Positions 24,262 to 34,690 of a stretch of 64,000 nt of DNA are shown here, piece by piece (positions within the stretch are counted from its first letter, which is position 1; every line of letters begins with the position of its first letter). The stretch is from Cadophora sp. MPI-SDFR-AT-0126. Lineage: Eukaryota; Ascomycota; Leotiomycetes; Helotiales; Ploettnerulaceae. The translations under genes were made by a program, and so were the position numbers. The stretch is taken from assembly GCA_020747065.1 (NCBI GenBank), contig JAGMVK010000002.1, positions 3,844,001 to 3,908,000 on the forward strand, in the 5' to 3' direction. The notes below the pieces were generated by a model. That model was not told the DNA's origin and did no database searches. It was given only the letters and a program-made list of their open reading frames with translations.

Positions 24262-25541
24262 CTACAGCCTGACGGCCTGATTACAGTGATCAATAAAATC
24301 GTCGGAACCGGGCAGCAGATTACCCGGCTCCAAATCGCAGACGGGAATGTACAAGACGCAGAGCGTACTAGCGTCTAGGGGCAAGCTATTCGTGAAAGCT
24401 TCAAAGTTGTTTGTCTGGCCCTGGCTCTCCCAGCAGCTGGCCACGCTGACTAGGAAATCGTCCTTGGTAAGGCCATAATTTTCAGTCAGGGTGGTGGCCA
24501 CATCTCTAGCCTCGTCGAAGTTGGGCTGCTTTAGAACTAAGTTAATGTTGGAGTCGCCGTTCTGCTGGCAGACTGATACCTCGTCGTCAAGGCACGGTTG
24601 TGCGTTGTGGAAACGTAGGACGTAGGTACCACTCGCGGCGATAGCGGCGCCAATAGCGGCCCTCGTGATGGTGGCGTCTATTCCGGACTGAAGGTCGCTC
24701 TGGGTGAAGTTTTGGCTGACGCCAAGGAAGCTCCCACCGGAGATGATGTCGACGATACCAGACTCCTGGGCGAGGGGGTCGGCGCGGAGAATGCTGTCGA
24801 AAGTGTTGGCAACAGTGGCCTGATATTGAGAAACGACCGTGGACAGTGCACCCGCAACGTTGCTCCATGTGACGAACTGATCGGCCTCTTCAGGCGGCGT
24901 AAGCTGGCTGAGGAGGAAGCCGAGGCCTCCGGTGACGGCGTTGCGGCCGGTGGAGACAGGACCGGTCAGGGGAACTGCGCCTAGGACGGTCGAGAACAGC
25001 GTGATCATGGTCCTGAGTGGCGTAACATTATCAACAGTGCTGGGCAAGAAATCCGAGACAATACCGGGGAGCCTTAGTGAGAGGATTGACGAAGCGAAGC
25101 CGACGGCAGTGTTAATGGAATTCATGTAGCTGTTCCAGTTCTGGATGGCCACCATGGCATACCAAGCGGGGACAGTCACAGGAAGACAGGGTTGTCCGGC
25201 ATTGCAGAAGGAATCCAGACCACTAGACACGTTTCGATTGATAGTTAGTCGATGTGACACTTCAGTTTACAGTAGGGGTTTCATCTGGGTCACACACCAG
25301 AAGAAGTTTGGTGCACCGAAGGTAGCCGCCAGGGCTTGGATGGTGTTGCCACCCACTGTGGGAGCAGTGTAGTTGGCTTCGATCCATCCTGTCAGGAAGG
25401 CGTCGATATCGAGCTCAGTCCAGGTGTCAAGTTCCAGAGCCTCAACTGGGCACGAGTCGGTGCCATCGCCCGTCCCCTGGGCACAGGGGCGGCAAGGACA
25501 GAAGCGATCAAAACCGTGGAGAGAAGACACTGAAAACGCAT
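24262..25541 (-). CDS. Secreted fungal protein of unknown function, frameshifted after signal peptide
   Basis: The likely start at 25541 gives MRFQCLLSTVLIASVLAAP, a clear signal peptide. About 20 codons on, near 25480-25485, the coding frame changes by one base: downstream coding sequence (DSCPVEALELDTWTELDID) is in the other frame. One extra C before CAGGGG would join them as VPQGTGDG. An intron (25297-25223, GT/AG) then leads to a 320-codon exon beginning GLDSFCNAGQPCLPV and ending PGSDDFIDHCNQAVRL. It is Cys-containing and Ala/Ser/Thr-rich, with a region like QNWNSYMNSINTAVGFA. It resembles secreted fungal proteins annotated DUF7872, but that name is from memory and uncertain. The frameshift is either a sequencing error or a young inactivating mutation. 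Confidence 0.6.
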
Positions 25542-26310
25542 CTTGAAAGAGAGTGAGAGTGGTCGTTGAGACTTGGAGAGGATCTTTCAAAGAGAGCAAG
25601 GAAGGAAATGAAGCGAGTCTGCCAGAGGGCAAAGCACAAACAAGTACGGCTAGAGTATTGTGAGAATAGAAGAAGAAGAAGATAGGAAGAAGGTGAAAAG
25701 AGAGGGAAAAAAGACGAGTCCAAGAAAAGTAAACGCCGAGGAATTTATGTGACTGTGGAGGTGTCTCAGAACTATACTTATACTCATATCCTCATCCCAC
25801 TTCAACCTCCTGAGCCCCCTTTATGTAGCTGATCTTAGATTCAAGAGATGCCCCTTTCCCACCTGTCTCCTGCTTAACCCCTTACAATCCCCTGAAGTGA
25901 GTGCGTTGAGCTCTGCTTCGACATATGCCTCTCTCCCCCCAATTTCGGAAACACAAAATGTGGACATGATGACTTACAGGTTTGCATTGCTTCTGCAGCG
26001 GGGATCAGAGACTTGAGGCGGCACAGCCTCCATTGGAAGAGGTAAGGTGGGGACTTGGCCCGAAAACGAAATGTATCAAAACTGACTCGTCCACGCTTCA
26101 ATATACTTCGTACTAAGGGTAATGATAACGGAATTCTAGGCCGTGTGTACACCCATGTAGTTAAGATACTTGGCAATGTTGCTTTACATGATTTTCTTGG
26201 TACTTCGAATATCATTGGGTGTACCCCTAGTTTAGTACCCCTGTAAAACAGAACCTTCTACTACCCACTCGAATCGTGCACAGACGTAGAATCCGTTATC
26301 ATTTCACCTT
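25542..26310. other. Upstream region, nothing recognised
   Basis: CT-rich leader-like sequence up to about 25720 on the minus strand suits a 5' untranslated region of the secreted protein. No gene is seen beyond it. Confidence 0.4.
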
Positions 26311-26424
26311 GTACGGAAGGGGGTTTCCAGTGGGTCTCGCCCTCCCTTGTAGGGCAGTACGGCTATTCTTCCAATCAACAATCTAGAATTCTAGAATTTT
26401 CTCCATAAATTTCCTTACACGTTA

Positions 26425-26713
26425 CTCTCCCCCCCCCCCCCCCCCCCCCCTGGCTTGAATGTTAAATGTGAAGAAAACTGGACCGTGTGTGGGTAGTTTC
26501 TAGGGGTGTCTATCCAATAACTATACTGTTTTTGAGCCTTAGCCAGGATTTGAAGCTCTCTCGAACCTTCTATAGCCACCCTTGCTTTTACAACAGGCCA
26601 ATTTTTGGCTCGTGCTTCGAGATAGACAAGGACCTCTGGCCACTCACACTTTGAATATTAAGCCTCTGGCCCGCAAAAGTTGACATTTAACATTCAAGCC
26701 AGGGGGGGGAGAG
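26425..26713. mobile_element. Inner MITE, C-run ends, TA-flanked (copy 2)
   Basis: The left end ctctccccc with tggcttgaatgttaaatgt is inversely repeated at the right end (acatttaacattcaagcca, then gggggggagag), with TA on both sides (26423-26424 and 26714-26715). The core matches that of 4986-5244. Confidence 0.6.
26429..26450 (+). repeat. Homopolymer of 22 C
   Basis: An unbroken C-run at the left end of the inner MITE; the opposite arm has only 8 G. The length is prone to polymerase slippage and sequencing error. Confidence 0.9.
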
Positions 26714-26766
26714 TAAAGCACAATACATGGGGGGTGGCGAGACCCACTGGAAACCCCCTTCCGTAC

Positions 26767-28672
26767 GAAGTAGTCGACTTTTCTGAGAATAAACGGCATC
26801 GGAAGCAAAAGCCAAGCCAGAGGATCAGCAACTATCCATACAGATTTAAGACCCCATTAAGGATCAAGGATTAAGTAGATCGCGTCTTCGGTAATATAGA
26901 TCAAAAAGTAAGGTACTGGTACGGAAGTACGTACGGAAGGTACGGAAGCGTACCTTGCGTACTTTCGGCTACTGGGCATATTGACCAGGTTCATCTGACT
27001 ATCAACGAGACGTCCGACCTCACATAGCCCCGTTTGGTCTCCACCTCGCTACAGAATCAGTGGAACGCTAGCAATGCGTATGCATGCAGCTGTATAGCTC
27101 GCGTCGAGAACTGGAATCTCTCGTCCTATTACAGAGCATCAGCTATCGCAATGACAAAGGCGGGAGTGTATCACGGATGGTTCGCATCAGGCGATTGCAA
27201 CAAGCGAGAGCGGCATTTAAGCTTTGGGGTATGTATCATCGATCAGATGGCATATGCTCGGTCTAAAGCAAGGGACGGGATCTCAAGGAGCCTCCGGTGA
27301 GCTTCCCTCCAGCAATCCGATATTCAGTAGGTCGTATCCGCTGGGCTTGGCGGTTCACTTTTACTTCGGCTTCCGCTTCCGCTTTTGCTTTAACTCCCAC
27401 CCCCACTCATGCAAATTACTGGGCGACGACTGTGTCGTGTTGAATAAAAATGAGAAGAGAGCATGGAACGCTATGAATAGATAGAATGTATTAGCTGAGG
27501 GGGTATTCCAAGGAACTCGCTAGAGTCATTGCCAATTCGGCTTTTCGTCTCAGGATCCGTAAGTGGCGTTTGGGAGGATGGTTCCTGACCGAAATATTTT
27601 GCAGGAGTAAAGATTGAAGGAATGGGAGTAGTCAGACAAGTGAGCAACTGAGACCAGAAGAGGTGTATACACAAGGAGAAGATAACTTTGAGCACATCTT
27701 AGCGATATTTGCTCCCAATCCTAGTCGTGCTTGTCAGGGAGATGACGGAAGCGAGTTGGGTTCTTGCTTCGGGTAGGGATGGCAGTTGGCACAGATTTGC
27801 TAGATTTTAATTTCGATGCTGGATGAACTATCGATTAATCACTTGGGACGACTGCCCTGCGGAGAAGCAAGGCATTAATTCACACTCCTTTAGTCGTCAA
27901 ATAATCTTTCTAAAACAAGTACGGCAAAATTTAAAGTCTTCAAAAGTTCTTGAATCAAACTCAACAAAGGGCGGTGTGAGACAATGGCTCTGATTACGAT
28001 TCGTGATCTTGGCATGAACACAGCTTTCCACTTTTTTTTGTCTGAACATATCTGTCTGATTGAAAGACTCATTATTAAGAAAAAATTCCTCTTAAGTATG
28101 AGCGCCTGTGCAAGAGAGGCAAGCTCACTAATTCAAGGCGAGGTCAGAGAGAAGAGAAAATTAATCGACAATACTATCAAACCTCAATCCATTCTTCACC
28201 CTTCTAAAAAGTTCGACCATATACTCACTCGCTTTTAAATATCCAGCTTGGGATATCGAGTCATTTTTTTTGGCCAATCTGAATTGACCTCGTAAACCGA
28301 TGCATCATACTGAAACACACTATAAATACTTCGTATGTTAAACGTTTGAATGCTTTTCCATCAGTCTGTGCACGGACAGTTTCGCCTTTAGAAGTTTATC
28401 TCCTACCTTTGGATGTGGCCGCGTTTAATGTTATTCAAGATGCTTTTTAGATGCCAAAACCGTTACCCCTACTACAGTAGAACGTCATCCCAGAGAAGAC
28501 GCTATAAAAGTTCCAGAATATATCAATCACCTCTGAGTCGTACCTTCATGTCCTTGTCATCTCTCAAGATAGACCTCGAGTCAGATATATGCTTTCAGTG
28601 AAAACTACAATGCTGGATATTGAATATCCTGTTGTGCGACTCAGACCTGAGAACTGTCCTCGATGTCTTCTG
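26767..28672. other. Non-coding stretch
   Basis: No recognisable gene. A cluster of gtacggaag motifs at about 26920-26965 looks like leftover MITE ends, and a tacttcgtatg motif lies at about 28329. Several ORFs of 60-88 codons have no domain. Confidence 0.45.
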
Positions 28673-28682
28673 TCATATAAAG
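28673..28682 (+). promoter_or_regulatory. Possible TATA box of the small secreted protein gene
   Basis: TCATATAAAG about 150 bases before the ATG at 28830, followed by a CT/CA-rich leader (tcattctccaaacagc) of the usual fungal type. The call rests on motif and position only. Confidence 0.35.
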
Positions 28683-28829
28683 AGCCGTGCTTCTGTCAAA
28701 AGACGAACATCCAATCCAGTGTCAACTCCCAATCATCTTACACATTCTCTTCGCCCCTCTCGTTCATTCTCCAAACAGCCAGTCGCAAATACAAGCTTCA
28801 GTCAACAGCTCAAAAAACTACTTGCAATC

Positions 28830-29213
28830 ATGCAACTCGTCACTCCAATCGCTTTGGCTATGGCCTTTGCTTATGCTACTGCAGCTCCAAGTCAGCATAA
28901 TTCCTCCTTCTTGTTCTTCTTTATATTAGCATGTGGCTTTGGTGTTGTGAGACATTGATGCAAGCTAAAGCTAATACAACGAGCAGATGCCATCCGGGAG
29001 ATCGCAGCAAAATTTGAGAGACAAGCTGTGACCACGGACCGATTCTGTGTTGGCGGTGCGATCGTTTGCGAGTATGCTGGTAGTGCGCCAACTTGTATCG
29101 TACGATGTGTGTTTAATTGTCGATGCCCAGCGGACAATGGCGGTGGGCACAATGACAGAAGTAGCTGTGGTGTTAACCCTGGAGAAGGAGACGCCGGCTT
29201 TGACGACTGTTAG
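28830..29213 (+). CDS. Small secreted cysteine-rich protein (effector-like)
   Basis: Exons 28830-28890 and 28987-29213 give 95 residues. MQLVTPIALAMAFAYATAAPS is a signal peptide with cleavage after ATA or AAP. The intron (GTCAGC...GAGCAG) lies right after it, a common arrangement. The mature part starts NAIREIAAKFERQA and has eight cysteines in the order C-x6-C-x8-C-x3-C-x3-C-x1-C-x13-C-x15-C, enough for four disulfides. The C-terminus is Gly/Asp-rich. There is no recognised family. Size, signal and even cysteine number match fungal effectors, antimicrobial-like peptides or small wall proteins, but the function is unknown. It is isolated between repeats and non-coding DNA. Confidence 0.7.
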
Positions 29214-30844
29214 ACCCCCTAAATCGGAGGAGGGAGGATGGTAAAGGGGTGATTAAGAACGCATCGGTTATGGGAACTGGTCATTCAGCTGTTGACTAGC
29301 CTTCTTGGGCTTGTATTCTACCCATCAGATTCAGATGATAAAATACAGCTCTGAAAGATTATCTGTTGTAACATTAAACTGGTTCTTGCAGGTTTTTAGT
29401 TCTTTCAAAGCAATTTCAAGGATTGAGCACATTACCTTCGTTCTGCACTCCTCTACTTATCAGTTATCGCAAGCACAATCTTTCGTGGCAACCGGCCAAT
29501 ACGAAAAGGAGGGGACGCCTTTAGATGTAAATCTATGTCTCAGAGCTTATTGTACTGTTGAAATGCCGCACGTCAAGTTCGAGTGAGCAGAGTAGCCGTC
29601 ATGCTGATCGCGCCACGTGTTTCGCAGGCTCGGCGGCTGGCGGCATACTTTTCAAGCCCTCCAGACGATAATATAGCATCGGATAAGATAGATATACCTT
29701 TGTTAGCGAAAATCAATATCGATTGCTTCAAAGAGGTAGAGGAAAGGAAAGCTGAAAATTTCCCGTGCTTATGTGGAACTTGGGGATGCTTGGCCAGATG
29801 TGATTGGTCCGTTATGCAGCTTGCTCATGACGGAGGACGGAACGATAGCAAGGCTGCTCAAGACTCGTACATCAGTAGGTACTTTTACATTGACATAGTA
29901 TTTTTGCATTGTACTGTACAGTACTGTAGAGATAGATCTATACTCTCTTCACTTGGATATGGGCTGGGTTTATCTCTATCTAATGTCACAGATCTCCGGC
30001 GATGCGATGCTTGCCTCGGCTAGGAACTTCATCAGCCAAAGGCTGTTGTGGTGAAAGAGTCTACCGGCAGAGTCTGATCTCCTGGTCGAATGTCGGTCAA
30101 AAGCTTTCTCATAGAATGCTTGGTCAAGGAGCCTGGCCAAGGAAATAAATAAACCAGCTTCTTGAACGATAAGCCTTCCGCTATTTCCTTCAAACACACA
30201 AAGCGGACAACGGGCCTCTTCTCCTTGAAGAGCAATAACATAGCCATGCTCAGGGACTGCTTTCCAGTGTCAGGGACCATAAACTTTGAGGTAGAAGGTA
30301 TGAAATGCATATGTTTGAGAAATAAGCAAGCTGCATTAGCTTAGAAACTCTAAAATAATTGAAGTTAAATGGTTGCAGCTATAAATAGATCCTGAAATGT
30401 TCTTAGCCAGCAATCCTTGCACATATTTTCCGTCATCTCTTTCTTGGGGTGGCGAGTCATCATCTGGTGGAAAGCTCTGTTTATTTGGGTTTGCAGGCTC
30501 CGGAATGTACTGAATTTGCATAAGATTTTGGGGTATAGTATTGCTTGGAAATTCGTATGGTAAGGTATTACAAGAGATTAAAACTATGCTTTATTTGATT
30601 TCCGTCCGTTGCCCGAGATTGCATGTTCATAATTCTTTTGTATAAGATATTCGGGTAGGATTCTCAGTTTAACATATTAATCACTTCGCAGTATTGAAAT
30701 CGCACTGCACATTCTTTTTCAAGCTTTGCTATACGCGACAACATGCCTTCATTTACTTTCTTAAAAGTTTTGGTAGCGACGACGCTTTTCCAGACGGCCA
30801 TTACATCCCCTTTGCTAGCAAGACAGTCATTCACTGATGTCTGG
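29214..30844. other. No recognised gene
   Basis: A plus frame at 29583-30023 (MSRVAVMLIAPRVSQARRLA) is the longest but has no domain, and its C-terminal part looks non-coding. Minus frames at 29976-30310 overlap each other and are probably spurious. Confidence 0.4.
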
Positions 30845-32400
30845 TTGAGCTCCGGTATCGACACCTGAAGTTGACCTTGATTCGAGATCCCGACGGAGGC
30901 GGTCGTGCTCGTCTTTTTGTTGAACTGACGCCCGAGTTCACGAAACGATATCTCGGCTCAAAAGATATGTACGTCCCCTTCCTTCGCCTCTAGCTACCCT
31001 AATTTATTTTGCTGACCATTGCCAGGAACGAATTCAAAATTCCCGAGATTATCTACGATCCAACCCTTGTGCTCAGCCCGCACGTCTTCCTCCTCGGCAT
31101 GTTATTCAAGGCTCGTGCATTCAAGTCTCCGAGTATTGATTGTCCGGAAAGGTTATACAGCCTCAAAGTCCTCAAGGGGCTTAATGAGCATCCGCTGCCG
31201 CTACGAGACGAGATGAACGACGAGTTCATCTTCTGTCAGGCAGTTCGTGAAGCAAAAGTCGTTCGTATTACTCGCGAGCTGCAGCTCTCATCTGGGTAGG
31301 TACGATACCGGATGAAGGTAGGTGGCGAGATCACCGGCTTTAGTCAAGTGTTGAAGCCTTACAACGTCCGGGATGGTTCAGCAAAAGGGCTAAATGAAAG
31401 TCGTAAGTACTCGATCTTCCATTACTCAGGCCTCATACTGACTTAAGGTCTTCCCAACAGTAGATGTTAGCGATTCGCTTCAGAACAAAATCCTGCAGCA
31501 TGCAAGTATCGGCACTTTCTTGAAACACTACCTCAATGGCATCAACGTTGACCTTCAGGGTGTGTATCGTAGGCTGGACGCTCAAAAGGACCTGATGCGG
31601 TTTGCATGCTCCATGAGCCGCTCGATCGACCCCCGCCGCCCGCGGAAGCCAACACCAGAGCAATCTGCGTCTGTTAACAAACTTCCATACATCTTGAAGT
31701 TACAAAAACGAGTCGACGACTTATCCGACGCTCGTCTCGGGAGCCCGCAAGACGACCGGCTCCAGAAGGCTATCAAACGACTCCGGAAGAAGCAGCGGAA
31801 GCGGAGACTGCTCCTCAAGGATATTGTGGAATGGTACAAGATGGAGCAGCCGGTGAAGGATAGGGAGCGGCAGCTTTCAGGCATGGTGGTCGATGAGGAC
31901 ACGCGAGACGCGTTGGTCCGGGCAGACATGTCGCCAGAGCAGCTTGGCTTGATAGACGTGATCCTCACCTTACCTAGGAAGTCACTAGAACAGGAACCAT
32001 AACGGAGAATCACGGCTATCAACGCGGTCACGTTGTACTGCGGCGTAGAAGAGGGCGCACCGTCTCGCTATGTTCGGCGTGGTCCTCCCGGCACGGTTGT
32101 CAGCCCACCCGTGCAAGCTGCTGAGCCAGATGTCGCACTCCGCTAAGCAATATCTTCTATCAAGACCGACAAGAGGCCCAAAGTATGTTTTTGCTGTATT
32201 GGAAATCCGCACCTGACAATGCGCGAGAGGGTCGCCGAATATTCAGCGCCCCGGGTTCCCTGAGTCGACACTTTGTGAGGAAGCACGTAAGCAAAATGCA
32301 AGCTGGGCAGTTTATTGATTGCATGGACTGTGATATTCGGCTTAAGACCAGAAAAGTCTTGCTGATCCACGCAGAGAGGTTTCACGGGACAGTTTCACGA
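30845..32400 (+). pseudogene. DUF3435 tyrosine-recombinase-like relic B (catalytic half)
   Basis: The plus strand reads the C-terminal two-thirds of a DUF3435 protein. In order: ELRYRHLKLTLIRDPDGGG and VELTPEFTKRYLGSKD; an intron near 30966-31023; then FKIPEIIYDPTLVLSPHVFL, a TAG at 31297 and GEITGFSQVLKPYNVRDG. A second intron (about 31409-31460) leads to LQHASIGTFLKHYL. By analogy with tyrosine recombinases, YNVR carries the catalytic Arg and the Tyr of FLKHYL the nucleophile. DPRRPRKPTPEQSASVNKLP and a long coiled region follow. A TAA at about 32002 and a frame change near 32255 break it before a C2H2-like region (FIDCMDCDIRLKTRKVLLIH). The N-terminal third is absent. It cannot be functional as read. 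Confidence 0.72.
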
Positions 32401-32604
32401 GTTCCGGCCGAGCGACTGATTGTATATATTGCCGTTTGTTCTTGGTTACCATGACACTGAGGACAAGAACGAGAGCTGAATCGTGCAGGACCGTTTTTGG
32501 CTACTTTCTTTTCTTGTTTTGATTTCATTAGGCACAAAGGTGATCGCATTGCCTCAACATCTCCTGCTCTGTTGTGGGTTGAGGTATTAGCTCTATGATC
32601 GTGG

Positions 32605-32970
32605 TCTGAGTATACCACCAGAACATCACGAATGTCACCCCGCAGGACGCTGTCAACCGCCAGATGGAGACCACTGAACTGGTGCAGGCTCTCTGCGGCT
32701 ATCGTGAGGTCGCCTCACGCTACCGCCTTCGCGTTGCTTAGCCTCCACGAGCTCTTTTCAAGGAAGATTCTCCTGAGGTTGGACCCCAGGCTCCTGTCTT
32801 TCCCCCTGTCTGCGGCAAGACGCAGTGCCTGTTCTGTATTGGAGACGAATTGACCAACGTGTAAGTCTCAGGTGCTTGTTCTCAAACACTTGCAGGATTT
32901 CAAAGGCCATATGCAGACAGTGCACGGCATCAAGCTTCGCGAACCAAGGTTTGTGCGATCGACAAAATAG
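32605..32970 (+). pseudogene. DUF3435 C-terminal relic C
   Basis: The plus frame reads NVTPQDAVNRQMETTELVQ, then YREVASRYRLRVA followed by a stop, then TQCLFCIGDELTN, a gap, and LKHLQDFKGHMQTVHGIKL up to a stop at 32968-32970. It aligns block by block with relic A at 1964-2548 but lacks the central CRPAKMMDH finger part. It is a different DUF3435 subtype from the immediately upstream relic B, so the two are separate fragments side by side. Confidence 0.6.
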
Positions 32971-34423
32971 ACTGCGTTCCATTCCATATCTAGATCATCA
33001 AATTATCATCCCTATCGTACTACTTTTTCTATTCTTTCCGGCCTTGCTAGTGATTTTGTGCTATGTTTGGAGGCAAGACCTTACTATCGCGATGCAAGTA
33101 TTGCATCTCGCCAGCAACGGAGGGAAAGGACGAGGAGTAGTTGTCTTGCTTGATATTTGAGTATCGCAGAAGTATCTTCAGCTTTACTTCTGTCCTGGTA
33201 GCTCTACCAGAACCCAAGCACAGCCGTCTACATCAATAAAGTCATCCACAATGCCAGCTTGATACACTGATAAGTCCTCGACTTTCCTATCTGCCTGCTC
33301 ATCCATCTGCTCATCCACCAACTTCCTGTATTCGCTTGAACTCTGCATCATATCTCCAGAGGCTGTTGTCTTCAGAACACTTACTCTCATTAACCAGCCA
33401 GTACGGTCCTTCTCCAGACCATGATTGAATCCGACCCAGAGATGCAGGGGTGGCGCCTATCCATCCTCAACAACCTCGTCGTCCCGGGAAGGACTCCATC
33501 CTAGCTGCTCGACGAACTCATGAATGCGCGGAGCTGATTAGAGGACCACTTCTTGTGCTTCTTGCTGCAATGGCTCGCATGCATTTAGTGCCAGTGCAGA
33601 TTGCCTTTCGATGTTCCATGTCGATATAAATCCAGCAAGTTAAGGTCCTAGGAATCGAATTCGGGATTGCTACGTCTGCCATGTTTGGATACAATCCGAG
33701 TTTTGCTCCACGCGCACAAAATGTCCTTTAGATGGGATTCTTAAATACACTAGTCGTAATTGCGGTTCCTGTCTCTGAGCTACCACGTCATAGGGCAGGG
33801 AAGCCAAAGATATTGAGACGGTAGCTGTGAAATGAGGAATTCGGGTCAGCATGGGCGCTGTCTTCTCTAAACTGGTTGAGGGGTGAGTAGCTCACTTTAT
33901 AGAAACTACGACAACGTCTTCCTTACCTGCAAGCTATGGGCCAGACGATACGGAGGCATGTGATGTGCCTCCTTGGTAGGCTGTAGGCCAGTTAGCCTTC
34001 TTCTTCCCGCTGTAGCTAAGTCAGGAGGGGACACTAACAACCACCGTAAAGCCACAAGAGAACAGGCTTTTTCTGTCCAGGTTTGGACTTTGTCCAGACA
34101 TTGAGTGACGGACAGTCCTCGCTTTGACTATGGCCAAGTTGATCGAGCATCAAGAACACGTTGCGTGCATTTTCAGGGGAGCCGGTGAGGTCTATGCTTG
34201 AAATGGGGAGAGTATTTACTGGGCAGTCACTACACGCGCGTTACCCGTTAGCTGGGGACATCGGGTACAGTGTGGGGGCAGGAAGAGTATCGGGAAGCCG
34301 TTTTGCTTGCTTACGGTAACTAGAAAGACAGAAAGGCAGGGTCTCAGCAATCTGATACTGACTCTTAGGAGTTAGGGAGACTGGGGCAAGGTGGAGGTAG
34401 TATTTAGTGTTTGTTTTTTACCA
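32971..34423. other. No recognised gene
   Basis: A minus frame at 33184-33390, extendable with a stop to about 33550 (EQLGWSPSRDDEVVEDG), has some coding look but no domain I recognise. The rest holds nothing I can name. Confidence 0.4.
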
Positions 34424-34690
34424 CTAACGAATTTTGACCCATCCACTCTTCCTGAAGGATTCACAAATGCCACTGGTGGCGCGAACCCTCAGCTGTCCTA
34501 CCGGCGGCTTTGCGTACGGGATGCCGAGATACTCCAACACCTGTGAGGCGTTCTGAGCCGGATGACTAGTCACAAAACTACTTGTCGTCCCGACTCGTCG
34601 GCCGACATTGTTGTTATTGTCAACGGTATCAACGAGCGCCGTCCCAACGGCCGCAAGGGGGACCAAAAGGGAGAGCAAAAGGCCGTTCAT
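34424..34690 (-). pseudogene. Type-B carboxylesterase/lipase, N-terminal remnant with frameshift
   Basis: It starts with a signal peptide MNGLLLSLLVPLAAVGTALV, then VLEYLGIPYAKPPVGQLR, the N-terminal hallmark of carboxylesterases of the alpha/beta-hydrolase fold. Directly after, an extra G in a GGG run (about 34488) shifts the frame. The other frame reads FAPPVAFVNPSGRVDGSKF, the expected next block. No catalytic Ser (GESAGG-type) or later region is found in the next kilobase on the minus strand. It is thus a truncated, frameshifted remnant. Confidence 0.65.

Larger units (their letters stand above)
26311..26766. mobile_element. MITE, gtacggaaggggg family, carrying a nested element
   Basis: 456 bases. 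The left end gtacggaagggggtttccag, continuing tgggtctcgcc, is the exact inverse of the right end (ggcgagacccactgg then aaacccccttccgtac). It belongs to the same family as 22591-22743 but is interrupted by the C-run element 26425-26713. No host gene is disrupted. Confidence 0.75.

Noticed and set aside
25874..26215. 113-residue minus ORF
   Set aside because: No domain, no signal, overlaps AT-rich intergenic DNA.
29583..30023. 146-residue plus ORF
   Set aside because: No recognisable motif and the distal half looks non-coding; left unannotated as a gene.
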